A DNA stretch of 22,415 nucleotides. It comes from Parerythrobacter_A sp963761775 (GTDB lineage: Bacteria > Pseudomonadota > Alphaproteobacteria > Sphingomonadales > Sphingomonadaceae). Below are positions 1-7,552 of this stretch, piece by piece; the stretch's first letter is position 1; each line of letters begins with the position of its first letter. The notes below the pieces were generated by a model that worked only from the letters and a program-made list of their open reading frames with translations, searched no databases and was not told where the DNA came from. The stretch is from assembly GCA_963761775.1 (NCBI GenBank), contig CAVXIF010000008.1, forward strand, positions 1-22,415. The letters run 5' to 3'. The translations under genes were made by a program, and so were the position numbers.

Positions 1-54
1 CCAACTCCGCATCAAAGAGGGGCACCGCCCTTCCCGGCTGCGCAACACGCAAAA
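1..54. other. window edge downstream of the MAA-like operon
   Basis: This is 54 bases beyond the TauD-like stop codon. On the minus strand an ATG lies at the very edge (complement of positions 9-11) and could open a further operon gene running out of the window, but only three codons are visible. No terminator hairpin is seen here, so the operon may continue. Confidence 0.3.
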
Positions 55-825
55 TCAGGCTTCGGCAAACGCTGGTCGCTCCCCTTCGACGAGGCCGCGA
101 TGCAGCACGCGATTGCCCTGAACGCCGCCATGGTCGGCCCTGTGCATGGTCGCGCGATCATCGAACAGCACGACGTCGCCGTTGCGCCACTGGTGGCGAT
201 AAAGATGCGCCTGTCTGGTGCTGTGCCGGTATAATGCATCGACGATGCGTTGCGACTGTGCCGCGCCTTGCAGATTGCAGCAGCGTTCGGGCGTCGAGAG
301 ATAGAGCGACGTTTCGCCTGTCTCCGGCAAGCGCCGCAATACCGGATGGCGGACCGCGTAATCCACCCCGTCCGGTCCCGTCGCGGAATGTTCCAGCGTC
401 TTGCCCGCCAGCCATTCGCGGCAACGTGTCGGCAGGCGGGCGGCGGCGCGAACCTGGTCGCTGAACAGCGTACCGCCACCTGCCTCCGGCAAGACCACCG
501 ATTTCAGCGCCGTAAAAGCCGGTGGACGCGCGACATAGCTGGTGTCGGTGTGAAATACGCTGCGCGGTGGTGTCGTGCGCCCGATATTGGACACGATATT
601 GAGCTGCGGCGCACCAGCAACCGGCGGTTCCCCGGCGGTATACATCGGCGGGCCGAGCGAGGCGAGAAACGCTGCCAGCTCGCCATCGCTCGCGCGTTGT
701 TCGCGAAAAACCAGTATCCGATGCCGGACGCATGCCGACCGTACCGCAGCGGGATCCGGAGAGGCGGACAGCTGAAAACCCGCAACCTCCGCCCCGAACG
801 GTTCCAGTGGCCTGACCCGCAACAT
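55..825 (-). CDS. TauD/TfdA-family Fe(II)/2-oxoglutarate dioxygenase
   Basis: The 256-residue protein has the TauD-family layout, slightly short of the roughly 280 residues usual for TauD. The facial triad is visible as the HTD motif (His92, Asp94) and a distal His228 in the segment FDDRATMHRADHG. The following Arg residues (GNRVLHRG) sit where the family binds the 2-oxoglutarate carboxylate. Such enzymes hydroxylate or oxidatively cleave small substrates in the cytoplasm. The ATG at 825 is chosen because it follows the upstream stop after one base (TGACATG), which suggests translational coupling; a TTG at 834 is an alternative. It is the last visible gene of the mysB-mysC-mysD-mysA-HAD operon. 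By analogy with MysH, a 2OG oxygenase of the PhyH family that remodels mycosporines, it may tailor the product, but it belongs to a different oxygenase family. The substrate is unknown. Confidence 0.85.
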   Translation of the reverse strand: MLRVRPLEPFGAEVAGFQLSASPDPAAVRSACVRHRILVFREQRASDGELAAFLASLGPPMYTAGEPPVAGAPQLNIVSNIGRTTPPRSVFHTDTSYVARPPAFTALKSVVLPEAGGGTLFSDQVRAAARLPTRCREWLAGKTLEHSATGPDGVDYAVRHPVLRRLPETGETSLYLSTPERCCNLQGAAQSQRIVDALYRHSTRQAHLYRHQWRNGDVVLFDDRATMHRADHGGVQGNRVLHRGLVEGERPAFAEA

Positions 826-826
826 G

Positions 827-1519
827 TCAGCCAAGCATATCGACCAGCTTGGTATTCACGCCGGAACCGTCATCCAGACTGTCCAGCACAAGGTCGGCCT
901 GCCAGAAATCCTGATCTTTGGTCAGCGCACCCGGCGTGGCGACGGTGTCGATACCGGCGCGCTTGGCAGACATTACGCTGGTGGCGGTGTCCTCGATCGC
1001 CAGCGCATCGTCGGCTGCAATACCCAGCTCTTTCAGCGCCAGTTCGTAGGGTTCGGGCGAAGGCTTGCCCTCCGTCACCTTGTCGCGGTCCACGATATAG
1101 TTGAAATCGTCTGCCGAAAACGCGTCGCCCGCCGCTGCGAAGACTGCGTCGATATTGGGCTGATAGGTCGTCGTGACCAACGCCAGTTTCATACCGCGCT
1201 CCTTCGCCCGCGCGACCAGTTCGGCCACACCGGGTCGCAGGCCGACGCCCTGATCCTTCATCGCAGCACAGGCCAGTTCGGTCTTGCGCGCGTGGATCTC
1301 CTCTATCTTTTCATCGGACAAATCAGTGCCGGTGGCCGCGGCCAGCATGGCCAGCCGCTCCTTGCCGCCTGCCTGTTCCAGCAATTGCGCATAGGTGTCG
1401 CGGTCCCATTGCCAGTTCAGTCCCGCTTCCTTCAGCGCCTGGTTATAGGACTGGCGCTGGATATCGGAGGTTTCGGCAAGCGCGCCGATGGAGCCGAACA
1501 TGATGGCGGTCTTGGGCAT
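827..1519 (-). CDS. HAD-superfamily protein lacking the catalytic aspartates
   Basis: The 230-residue protein has the overall layout of subfamily I HAD phosphatases (CbbY/Gph-like): an N-terminal core strand, a helical cap around residues 16-90, LALVTTT (motif II, residues 113-117), Lys152 in EGKPSPEPY (motif III) and AIEDT with Glu176-Asp177 (motif IV). Motif I, normally DxDGT, reads FGSIGAL at residues 8-14. The nucleophile Asp is therefore Gly9, the general acid/base Asp is Ile11 and the Thr is Ala13. A normal phosphoaspartate mechanism is not possible, while the rest of the fold looks intact. The ATG has an upstream AAGGA about ten bases away. It sits 43 bases after mysA and directly before the dioxygenase. 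It may be a binding or scaffold protein, or act by a different chemistry; the function is not known. Confidence 0.8.
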   Translation of the reverse strand: MPKTAIMFGSIGALAETSDIQRQSYNQALKEAGLNWQWDRDTYAQLLEQAGGKERLAMLAAATGTDLSDEKIEEIHARKTELACAAMKDQGVGLRPGVAELVARAKERGMKLALVTTTYQPNIDAVFAAAGDAFSADDFNYIVDRDKVTEGKPSPEPYELALKELGIAADDALAIEDTATSVMSAKRAGIDTVATPGALTKDQDFWQADLVLDSLDDGSGVNTKLVDMLG

Positions 1520-1562
1520 TGTGGTAATCCTTCTGTTTCAGATTGCTGCGGGTGTTTTCAAT

Positions 1563-3329
1563 TCAGTCCTGCACCAGCGGTCCGGTGACGGTGGAGGGAT
1601 CCTCCAGCCCGACATCGCTGCACAAGGGCTCGATCCCCGCCCCGTCGCGCGGATAGTCGCGGCACAGCGCGCGATAATCCCGCACGGCAGCGAGCAGATC
1701 GTCTTCGGTTACATTGTCCAGATAACCGCATTCGCCGATAGCACCGCGCGGAACGGGCGCGACGAGGTTCTGGCCACGCTTCTGGATAATCTTGCGGTGG
1801 CTCTCCAGCATCACCGCATCGTCCAGCAGAATATCGTGCCACAGGCTCAGCCCGTAATCGCTCATCAGCCTGAGAATGCGGTGCAACTCGTCCTCGCCGA
1901 TCCACCCGGCCCGCTGGCTGAGAAAGGCGCCCAGCCCCATACAGATCGCGACCGCATGGCCGTGCAGCAGCCCCGCCTCGATTTCGAAGCCGGGCGACCA
2001 GGTGTGGCCATAGGCATGGGGCCGGCACTGGTGCGTCTCGTAAAGATTGTCGTATTCCGCCTCGACATAGGTGCGCATTGCCGCGCCGAGGATGGCGTTG
2101 GACAGGTCATGGATCGGATCGTCGTCCGCGCAATCCAGCGTGCCGAAGCGGGTTTCGACAAGGTTCGGTGTTGCCGCTTCGAGATTTTCGAACAGCTCCA
2201 TATCCTTGACGATCGCCATCTTGACGATCTCCGCAATACCGTGCCGCAGCCACCCTTCGCGTAAAGACGCGAAGAAATAGCGGTCCGTCAGGCACAGAAC
2301 CGGCGGATGATACGCACCGAGCAGGTTCTTGTAACCGAACCCGTCGCAGCAGGTGCGCGGGCTGGGTCCGGCATCGATACCGGTGACGATGGACGTACCC
2401 AGCATCACATAGGGCGTGTTGCGGCCATACAGCGCGCAGGCCAGTCCGCCGGTGTCGGCCAGCACACCGCCGCCGATTATCAGCACCGGCTCGTTACGCG
2501 ACAGGCCCAGTTTCTTGAAATCGCCGAGCATTTTTTCAACCGTGCCCAAGCCTTTGTCGGCCTCCATCGCGCGATAGACCAGCTTTTCCAGCGGAATGCC
2601 GTGGCGGGCGAAATGGGCTTCGATCTTTGCTGCGTAGTTTTCTTCGATATTGCTGTCGACCAGCGCGATGCACCGCCCCAGCGGGCGATAGATGTCGCGC
2701 AATTCGTTGCGCCCTTCGTCCAGCACATGATCGACCATGCGGATGGATGCGAAGGTTGAAAAACTCATCACGGCATCGACGCTGCGGTGATCGTGGGATG
2801 CGACCACCCGGCCGTCGCTCTCGCGATAGGGCGAGGTAGGATAGACGGCATGGGGATTGGTTTCGGTCAGGTCGGCGATGCGCTGCTCCCAGTCCGCCCG
2901 CAGCGCGGTGTCGGCCACGCGCTGCGTCAGGTAATCGCGCAGGCGCATGCTGGAAAAACGCTTGCTGTCATGCACCTGGTCGGCAAACCGTTCCCACGCA
3001 CCGGCATCGGCAGCCTCGACTCCGTCAGCCATCCTGGCGACCAGTTGGAACACCGCCTCCAGCGGCAGGTTCAACCCACCGCGCATCATCCGCGCCGGCG
3101 CTATCGCATCGAACGCGCCCGTTTCTGCAAAATCATCGCCGAAATCCTGCCCGAAGGCGTCGGACCCGATCAGCGTCGTCAGAAGGGTTTGGAAAGGCTC
3201 GCCTGCAATCGCGCTTTCGAGCGCATGTTCCAGCGCCGCGCTTTGTTCGGGCGCGTCGGAGTCGGCGAAGAAAGTCTGGATTGCGGTAGCGGCACTGGCG
3301 GCAACCGGCTTGGTCTGCTGGAAATTCAT
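1563..3329 (-). CDS. mysA: MysA-like sugar phosphate cyclase (dehydroquinate synthase superfamily) with N-terminal extension
   Basis: The 588-residue protein has a C-terminal part (about 178-588) that is a sedoheptulose-7-phosphate cyclase of the DDGS/EEVS type. These NAD- and metal-dependent enzymes make C7 cyclitols; MysA makes desmethyl-4-deoxygadusol. Visible signs are the nucleotide loop IIGGGVLADTGG (284-295), the metal ligands Glu367 (GIAEIVK), His442 (AYGHTWSP) and His456 (HGHAV), and a C-terminal region (IGECGYLD to ALCRDYPRDG) that resembles cyanobacterial DDGS as I recall it. Two things are odd. Residues 1-177 form an extra, mostly helical-looking region absent from the roughly 410-residue MysA. 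The substrate loop DAGPSPRTCCDGFGYKN (319-335) replaces the usual DASxxxKxxVNH pattern, with Arg at the Lys position. The start overlaps mysD by four bases (ATGA). The cyclase class is secure; the exact product is not. Confidence 0.85.
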   Translation of the reverse strand: MNFQQTKPVAASAATAIQTFFADSDAPEQSAALEHALESAIAGEPFQTLLTTLIGSDAFGQDFGDDFAETGAFDAIAPARMMRGGLNLPLEAVFQLVARMADGVEAADAGAWERFADQVHDSKRFSSMRLRDYLTQRVADTALRADWEQRIADLTETNPHAVYPTSPYRESDGRVVASHDHRSVDAVMSFSTFASIRMVDHVLDEGRNELRDIYRPLGRCIALVDSNIEENYAAKIEAHFARHGIPLEKLVYRAMEADKGLGTVEKMLGDFKKLGLSRNEPVLIIGGGVLADTGGLACALYGRNTPYVMLGTSIVTGIDAGPSPRTCCDGFGYKNLLGAYHPPVLCLTDRYFFASLREGWLRHGIAEIVKMAIVKDMELFENLEAATPNLVETRFGTLDCADDDPIHDLSNAILGAAMRTYVEAEYDNLYETHQCRPHAYGHTWSPGFEIEAGLLHGHAVAICMGLGAFLSQRAGWIGEDELHRILRLMSDYGLSLWHDILLDDAVMLESHRKIIQKRGQNLVAPVPRGAIGECGYLDNVTEDDLLAAVRDYRALCRDYPRDGAGIEPLCSDVGLEDPSTVTGPLVQD

Positions 3330-4357
3330 GACGGCCTCTTGATCAGGTCTGAAACGGAGCGGGAGAAAAATTCACGAAGCGACACGCCGTCCGCTGCCAT
3401 CATTTTCACGATGACACTGTCCGGAGAAAAGGAGCAATAGGGTCCGGCCTCGAGGAACCATGGGGTTCCGGTCGGATCGATGCGGAAGTCGAACAGGCTG
3501 TATTGCCGCATTCCCAATGCGCGGTGGCAGGCAATTGCGGCGGTCTGGACCTTGGCGGTTACGGGATCGCTGCGTTCCACGATCCAGCTTTCGCGCGGCT
3601 GTTTCGCGCCCAATGCGAGGGCCCCGTTTTGCCCGCGTTGCAGCTTGTCCGCGCGCACCCGGATCGGACGGCTTTCGGCCTCGACGCGATATTCTTCCAG
3701 TGGCAAGGCACGCAGCGAACCGCCCTGTTCGATCACACCGCAACGTACCTCGCGCCCCGCCTCGATATAGCGTTCGACCAGAACCGCGCCGCCGAAACCG
3801 GCAGCGGCTTCGACGGCGGCGGGCATGTCTTCGGGTCGCCGTACCAGCGCGACACCGTCCGAATTGTCGGCATCATTGGGTTTGACGATCAGCGGGAGAT
3901 CGAGCGCGGCGGCCTCGCCGTCCTTTAGCAGTTGCCCCTCCGGCACAGCGACGCCGGCGGAGGCAACGATGGCGCGTGTTTTCGCCTTGTCCGCCGCCAG
4001 CGCCATTTGCAGCGGCGCGTTGCCGAGATACGGGAGGTCCAGCAGGTCGAGCAGCGCGCGGTAGTGCGATACTCCCGTGCGGCAGAACATCTGCGGCAGT
4101 GCCAGATCGGCTTCGAGCAGCGCGATATGCTGCACCGCTTCCGCCAACGATAGCGATGGCGCAGCGGCTATGGCGCTATCGTCCAGGATCTCCGGAAAAC
4201 GCCATGCACCACCGGGGGACACATGCGCGTTGACGAAGCGATACTCCGCACCCGCCAAAGCCTCCTGAGCGGCGCGGGCATACAGCTCGGACAGCTCGCG
4301 ATAGGTATCGTCGGTCGGTGAGCCGACGAGTTGCAGGATGGTTACCGGCGCTGCCAT
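3326..4357 (-). CDS. mysD: MysD-like D-Ala-D-Ala-ligase-family ATP-grasp enzyme
   Basis: The 343-residue protein matches the MysD type of ATP-grasp ligase, which joins a second amino acid to mycosporine-glycine to give a two-armed imine such as shinorine or porphyra-334. Family marks seen are LQLVGSPTDDTYRELSELYA (9-28), PQMFC (88-92), YLGNAP (110-115), LIVKPNDADNSDGV (156-169, ATP-binding region), GREVRCGVI (201-209), LPLEEY (218-223) and FDFRIDP to LEAGPYCSFSPDSVI (289-316, Mg/ATP and acceptor region). The length agrees with cyanobacterial MysD. The ATG directly abuts the mysC stop and has a strong GGAGG seven bases upstream, which lies inside the end of mysC. Its stop overlaps the mysA start. 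The frame is intact. The amino acid accepted cannot be read from the sequence. Confidence 0.9.
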   Translation of the reverse strand: MAAPVTILQLVGSPTDDTYRELSELYARAAQEALAGAEYRFVNAHVSPGGAWRFPEILDDSAIAAAPSLSLAEAVQHIALLEADLALPQMFCRTGVSHYRALLDLLDLPYLGNAPLQMALAADKAKTRAIVASAGVAVPEGQLLKDGEAAALDLPLIVKPNDADNSDGVALVRRPEDMPAAVEAAAGFGGAVLVERYIEAGREVRCGVIEQGGSLRALPLEEYRVEAESRPIRVRADKLQRGQNGALALGAKQPRESWIVERSDPVTAKVQTAAIACHRALGMRQYSLFDFRIDPTGTPWFLEAGPYCSFSPDSVIVKMMAADGVSLREFFSRSVSDLIKRPS

Positions 4358-5693
4358 TCAGTCGCCTCCCGCCTGCACCAGTTTGCCGATGTTGAAATCG
4401 ATACGCAGCCAGTCGCGGCCGGTGGCCAGCGCGCGCAGCAGCAGCAGCGGGATGTGCCAGTGGTGCAGCATCAGAAACGGCAACGGATCGCGGGCATCCA
4501 GCACCGCATCCTTGCCAGCCGCAATAATTGCCAGCCCGCGCGCGCATCGCCTCGAACGATGGAAAGGCGCGCAACAGCCGCCAGACCTCATGCGCCAGCC
4601 AGTATGTCGGCCTGCTCGATGGTAGCGGCGTAACCGTTTCACCAACCCTGCCGTCGCCCAGATACGCATCTGCCAGGCCGGGATGGTCGTAGAACATCGT
4701 GATCGCCGAATGGGTGCGCGGGTTGCACTCGATGGCATAATATCGTCCATCATCTTCGGCGCGGATGAAATCGAAGGATGCCTGCCCGGTCAGCCCCAGC
4801 GCGGCGCCGTACCGTCGCACCCAGTCCTCTATTTCCGGTATGTCGAGATGCGCGTAATTGACCTGGAACGCGGAGGATTCGCAGCACCCATGCACGGTCA
4901 GCGCCCCGTCGCGAAACGCGCCGTGCGTGCAGTATTCGGTGCCGGGAATGAATTCCTGCATCACCCACGGATTGTCTTCGGAGATCGGCAGGCCGCGCGC
5001 GTAAGCTGCCGTTTCCTTTTCGCTGGCAAGCGGCAGCTTGGTCAGGTCGAGCCGTCGGACCGGATCGTAGCGAATGCTTTTGAGGATGAACCGGCGGGTT
5101 TCGCCGCTGAAATCATAGGCCGCGACTTGCGCCGGGTTCGTGATGCGAACGGATTTGGGCGCGGCAAGATCGAGGGCGGCGGCGGTTTCGGCGAATTGGT
5201 GCTTATCGTCCAGCTTCCCGATTATATCCGCCGCGACGTGGAAAGTCTCGCAATGGGCGGGCAGGTGCGCTGCGGCCTGGGCATCGAACAGGCTGCCGAC
5301 GGGACTGGATACCGGCACGAACAGGTCGGCTTCCTCCTCGCGCGCCAGTTTTGCCAGGGCGGCAGCGTATCCCTCATCCTCCGGCTCCGGCACTATGACG
5401 AAGCGATCGACGGCGGACGAGAACCGGTGCGCGGTCATCCAGTACGGGGCGCTCTCGGTAAGGATTACGCGGTGCCCGGCATCGCTGAACGAGCGTGCGA
5501 GCTGCAGCGCCTTGGTCATTTTCCCGCCACCGACAATTACAGTCTTGCTGCCCGCAGCCAGCGCTGGTTTCCGCCTTTTGCGCGCCGCGCTTGCAACCAT
5601 CGCCACCGCTGCAATCCCGGCCGTAACCGGCACCGCCGCGCCAAGCGCAGCGAGCGTCAGCACGGTCTTCCCGATAGCGCGAAAGCCCGCCAA
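4358..5693 (-). CDS. mysC: MysC-like ATP-grasp ligase, one apparent frameshift
   Basis: MysC condenses glycine with 4-deoxygadusol using ATP to form mycosporine-glycine. A hydrophobic N-terminal segment (about 8-35) followed by RKRRK suggests a membrane anchor. Then come the family-typical GGGKMTKALQLARSF (55-69), SSAVDRF (92-98), an ATP-binding FILKSIRYDPVRRLDLTKLP (202-221), WVMQEFIPGTEY (243-254) and IECNPRTHSA (321-330). After about residue 387 the frame is lost. The conserved C-terminus (LPFLMLHHWHIPLLLL to RIDFNIGKL) is present in another frame and ends at the stop at 4358. Removing one base from the G run at about 4535-4537 restores a 444-residue protein of normal length; unrepaired, translation runs to 4176 inside mysD. 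The start is uncertain: TTG at 5693, four bases after mysB, or GTG at 5663. Confidence 0.85.
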
Positions 5694-5697
5694 TACT

Positions 5698-6535
5698 TCA
5701 GGCCCGCCGGATCAGCGTCACGCCGTCACGCAGCGGGATAAGCACTTGCTCGAACCGTTCGTCTGCGGCGACCTCCGCATTGAACCGCGCGATGGCCGCA
5801 CCGTTTTCGCCCGGTTCGTCGTTGGCATAGGGTTCGCCCTGCATCAGCGTATTGTCGACACAGATCAGGGCGTTGTCCGCCAGCAAACTCCGTTCGACCA
5901 ATGTGTTCAAATAACCCGAATACCCGCCCTTGTCCGCATCGATGAACACGAAATCGAACGTCTGTTTTTCATCGGCAAGCTTGCCAAGGGTGTCTGCCGC
6001 CGGACCCGACACGAACCTCTATATTGCCACCATGCTGCGATGCGTCGAAGCATGTGCGCGCAAAGTCGGCAGCATATCGGTCGATCTCGCACGCGACGAG
6101 CCGTCCGTCGTCCGGCAGCGCCTCCGCCATTGCAAGCGCGGAATAGCCGGTGAACAGCCCGATTTCGAGCACGCTGCGCGCGCCTGTGGCGGCAACCAGC
6201 ATCTTGAGAAACTGCCCCTCGACATGCCCGGACAGCATCTCGCCTTCCAAAGGCAGCGATGTTGCGCCATCACCGTGCCGACGCTGCCAGTCCTCGCCAC
6301 GCGTCGCAGCGGCCAGGTCCGCCAGCGCCTGCGATTGCCGGGTGGTGTTGGCCGCAAGATAATCCTCCAGCCCCGCAGCAAGCCCGTGCGCTTCGGCAAG
6401 CAGGTCGGCGAATTCCTGCCCGTCCGCCTTTCCCGCCGCCAATTGCGCGCGCAGGGTGGCGAGCCGGTCGGCGATGATCGTCACCGGCGTAACCGGTCGC
6501 AATTGCGGTGATGACGTTCTGTCGATGACTGCCAT
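5698..6535 (-). CDS. mysB: MysB-like O-methyltransferase, one apparent frameshift
   Basis: This is a class I SAM-dependent O-methyltransferase of the caffeoyl-CoA/catechol type. MysB methylates desmethyl-4-deoxygadusol to 4-deoxygadusol. The N-terminal part carries motif I (VLEIGLFTGYSALAMAEAL, 122-140) and an acidic ACEID at 148-152. After VRVG (residue 177) the frame breaks. The second part, with FDFVFIDADKGGYSGYL and CVDNTLMQGEP, continues in another frame to the stop at 5698. Dropping one base in the GGGT run (plus-strand 6003-6007) restores about 278 residues, the normal length. ATG at 6535 is preferred because AGAAGGA lies just upstream; GTG at 6565 is an alternative. It is the first gene of the operon. 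Whether the break is a mutation or a read error cannot be told from the sequence alone. Confidence 0.85.
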
Positions 6536-6741
6536 AAATCCTTCTGCTCCGTCGGCGGCTGTCACGCCGGACCCGCGGTCAGCTATGGCACAGCATACGC
6601 CCGAATTGCGGGCATAATCGGTTAAAGAATGTCAAGAAACTTAGCGCTATCGCTTCGCAGATGGAAAAGACGCAAAGGCAATTGCGCAACGGCTCCGTTG
6701 CAGCTGGCACGCTAGGTCGGGTGCTGTCGGCTGAACAGTCC
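6536..6741 (-). promoter_or_regulatory. leader/promoter region of the MAA-like operon
   Basis: These 206 bases separate the hydrolase stop from mysB and must hold the operon's nearest promoter. On the minus strand a perfect TTGACA lies at 6635-6630, but no convincing -10 hexamer is found at 16-18 bases; the nearest AT-rich candidate (TATGCC, 6616-6611) is only 13 bases away. The region is more AT-rich than the surrounding genes. No riboswitch-like structure is recognised. Confidence 0.35.
6686..6701 (-). terminator. weak candidate terminator hairpin after the hydrolase
   Basis: A six-base-pair stem GCAACG / CGTTGC with a four-base loop lies 41 bases beyond the hydrolase stop. On the minus strand it is followed by broken T-rich sequence (CCTTTGCGTCTTTTCC) rather than a clean T run. 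It may separate hydrolase transcripts from the MAA operon, but the stem is short. Confidence 0.3.
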
Positions 6742-7550
6742 TTAACCCACCCTCTCCCGGCCTGGTGCAAGCGCGTTCGCGGGGAAAAATGACTTTGCCA
6801 GGCCGCGTGGCCGGAACTCGTGCGAGTCGCCTTCGTCCTGCGCCAGACGGTCGGCAATGGCGTACATGACGGACGGGTTCACACCCAGGCCGACATGGCT
6901 GGCGATGGTTTCAATATTCTCGGTTTGGTGGGTCGGTTGCTGTACCGATCCGCGCCAGTGGACAAAGCCGTCCCCCTTGGTCAGGATGGAGGTGGTCGGC
7001 ACCAGCGGCGCTTGCGCCAAGGCAGTGGTATTGCCGTTGCGCATCGGTTCGGGTTCGGCACCGTTTAGCATTTCGAACAGGCGCACCGCATGGGTATGGC
7101 CACGGTCGTCCGTTATCGGGCTGCCGAGCGAAATGACCTGCCGAACCTTGCCGGCATGGTTTTGGCCAGCTCGCGCGCGAACACGACGCCAAGGCTCCAG
7201 CCCACGATGGATACCTTGCGACCAGTGCGGTCGTACAATGCCGACACACATTTCCCCATCGCCTCGACGCGCGCATTATCGACCCGCAGGTTGCGGCCCA
7301 GTCGCCAGCCCTCGACGTCGTAACCGAGCCGCGTCAGCAACCTGCGCATAGGGCCGGTGGAGCCATCCGACTCAAGAAACCCCGGCAGCACCAACACGCC
7401 GTGCCTGTCCCCCTTCGCCAGCAGGTTCATGGCGGGGCGCAGTGCCAGAAAAGACGCATATTCCGCTATCGCCCGACCGGGTTCGGTCAGCGCAAGCAAA
7501 CGGCTGGGCGGTCGCGCTGCAAGTTTCGGCGGGTTCTTTCGCCGGGTCAT
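6742..7550 (-). CDS. alpha/beta hydrolase (esterase/lipase-like), one apparent frameshift
   Basis: The N-terminal part shows VLVLPGF (52-58, oxyanion-hole strand) and the nucleophile elbow GWSLG (117-121, Ser119). After residue 133 the frame is lost. The rest (VISLGSPITDD, PTTSILTKGDGFVHW and SHVGLGVNPSVMYAIADRLAQ with the likely catalytic His) continues in another frame to 6742. Adding one base at the CCGG at 7151-7154 gives a 269-residue protein of ordinary size. It starts two bases after the WS/DGAT remnant ends, so the two were probably co-transcribed. This esterase type is commonly found next to wax ester synthase genes; that link is from general knowledge. The substrate is unknown. Confidence 0.75.
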
Positions 7551-7552
7551 GT

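Noticed and set aside
1..11. ATG at the left edge as the start of another operon gene
   Set aside because: Only three codons lie inside the window, so no gene can be supported.
1563..3329. Housekeeping 3-dehydroquinate synthase (aroB)
   Set aside because: The C-terminal half follows the DDGS/EEVS pattern (AYGHTWSP, HGHAV, DYPRDG), the neighbours are MAA-type ligases and not aroK, and the protein is far longer than AroB.
4500..6010. Programmed ribosomal frameshifting in mysB and mysC
   Set aside because: No slippery heptamer followed by a stable structure is evident at either site, and similar breaks occur in unrelated genes, so mutation or read error is more likely.
6611..6635. TTGACA (6635-6630, minus strand) as a sigma-70 promoter for mysB
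   Set aside because: There is no acceptable -10 hexamer at 16-18 bases, so it is mentioned only as a weak candidate in the leader region.
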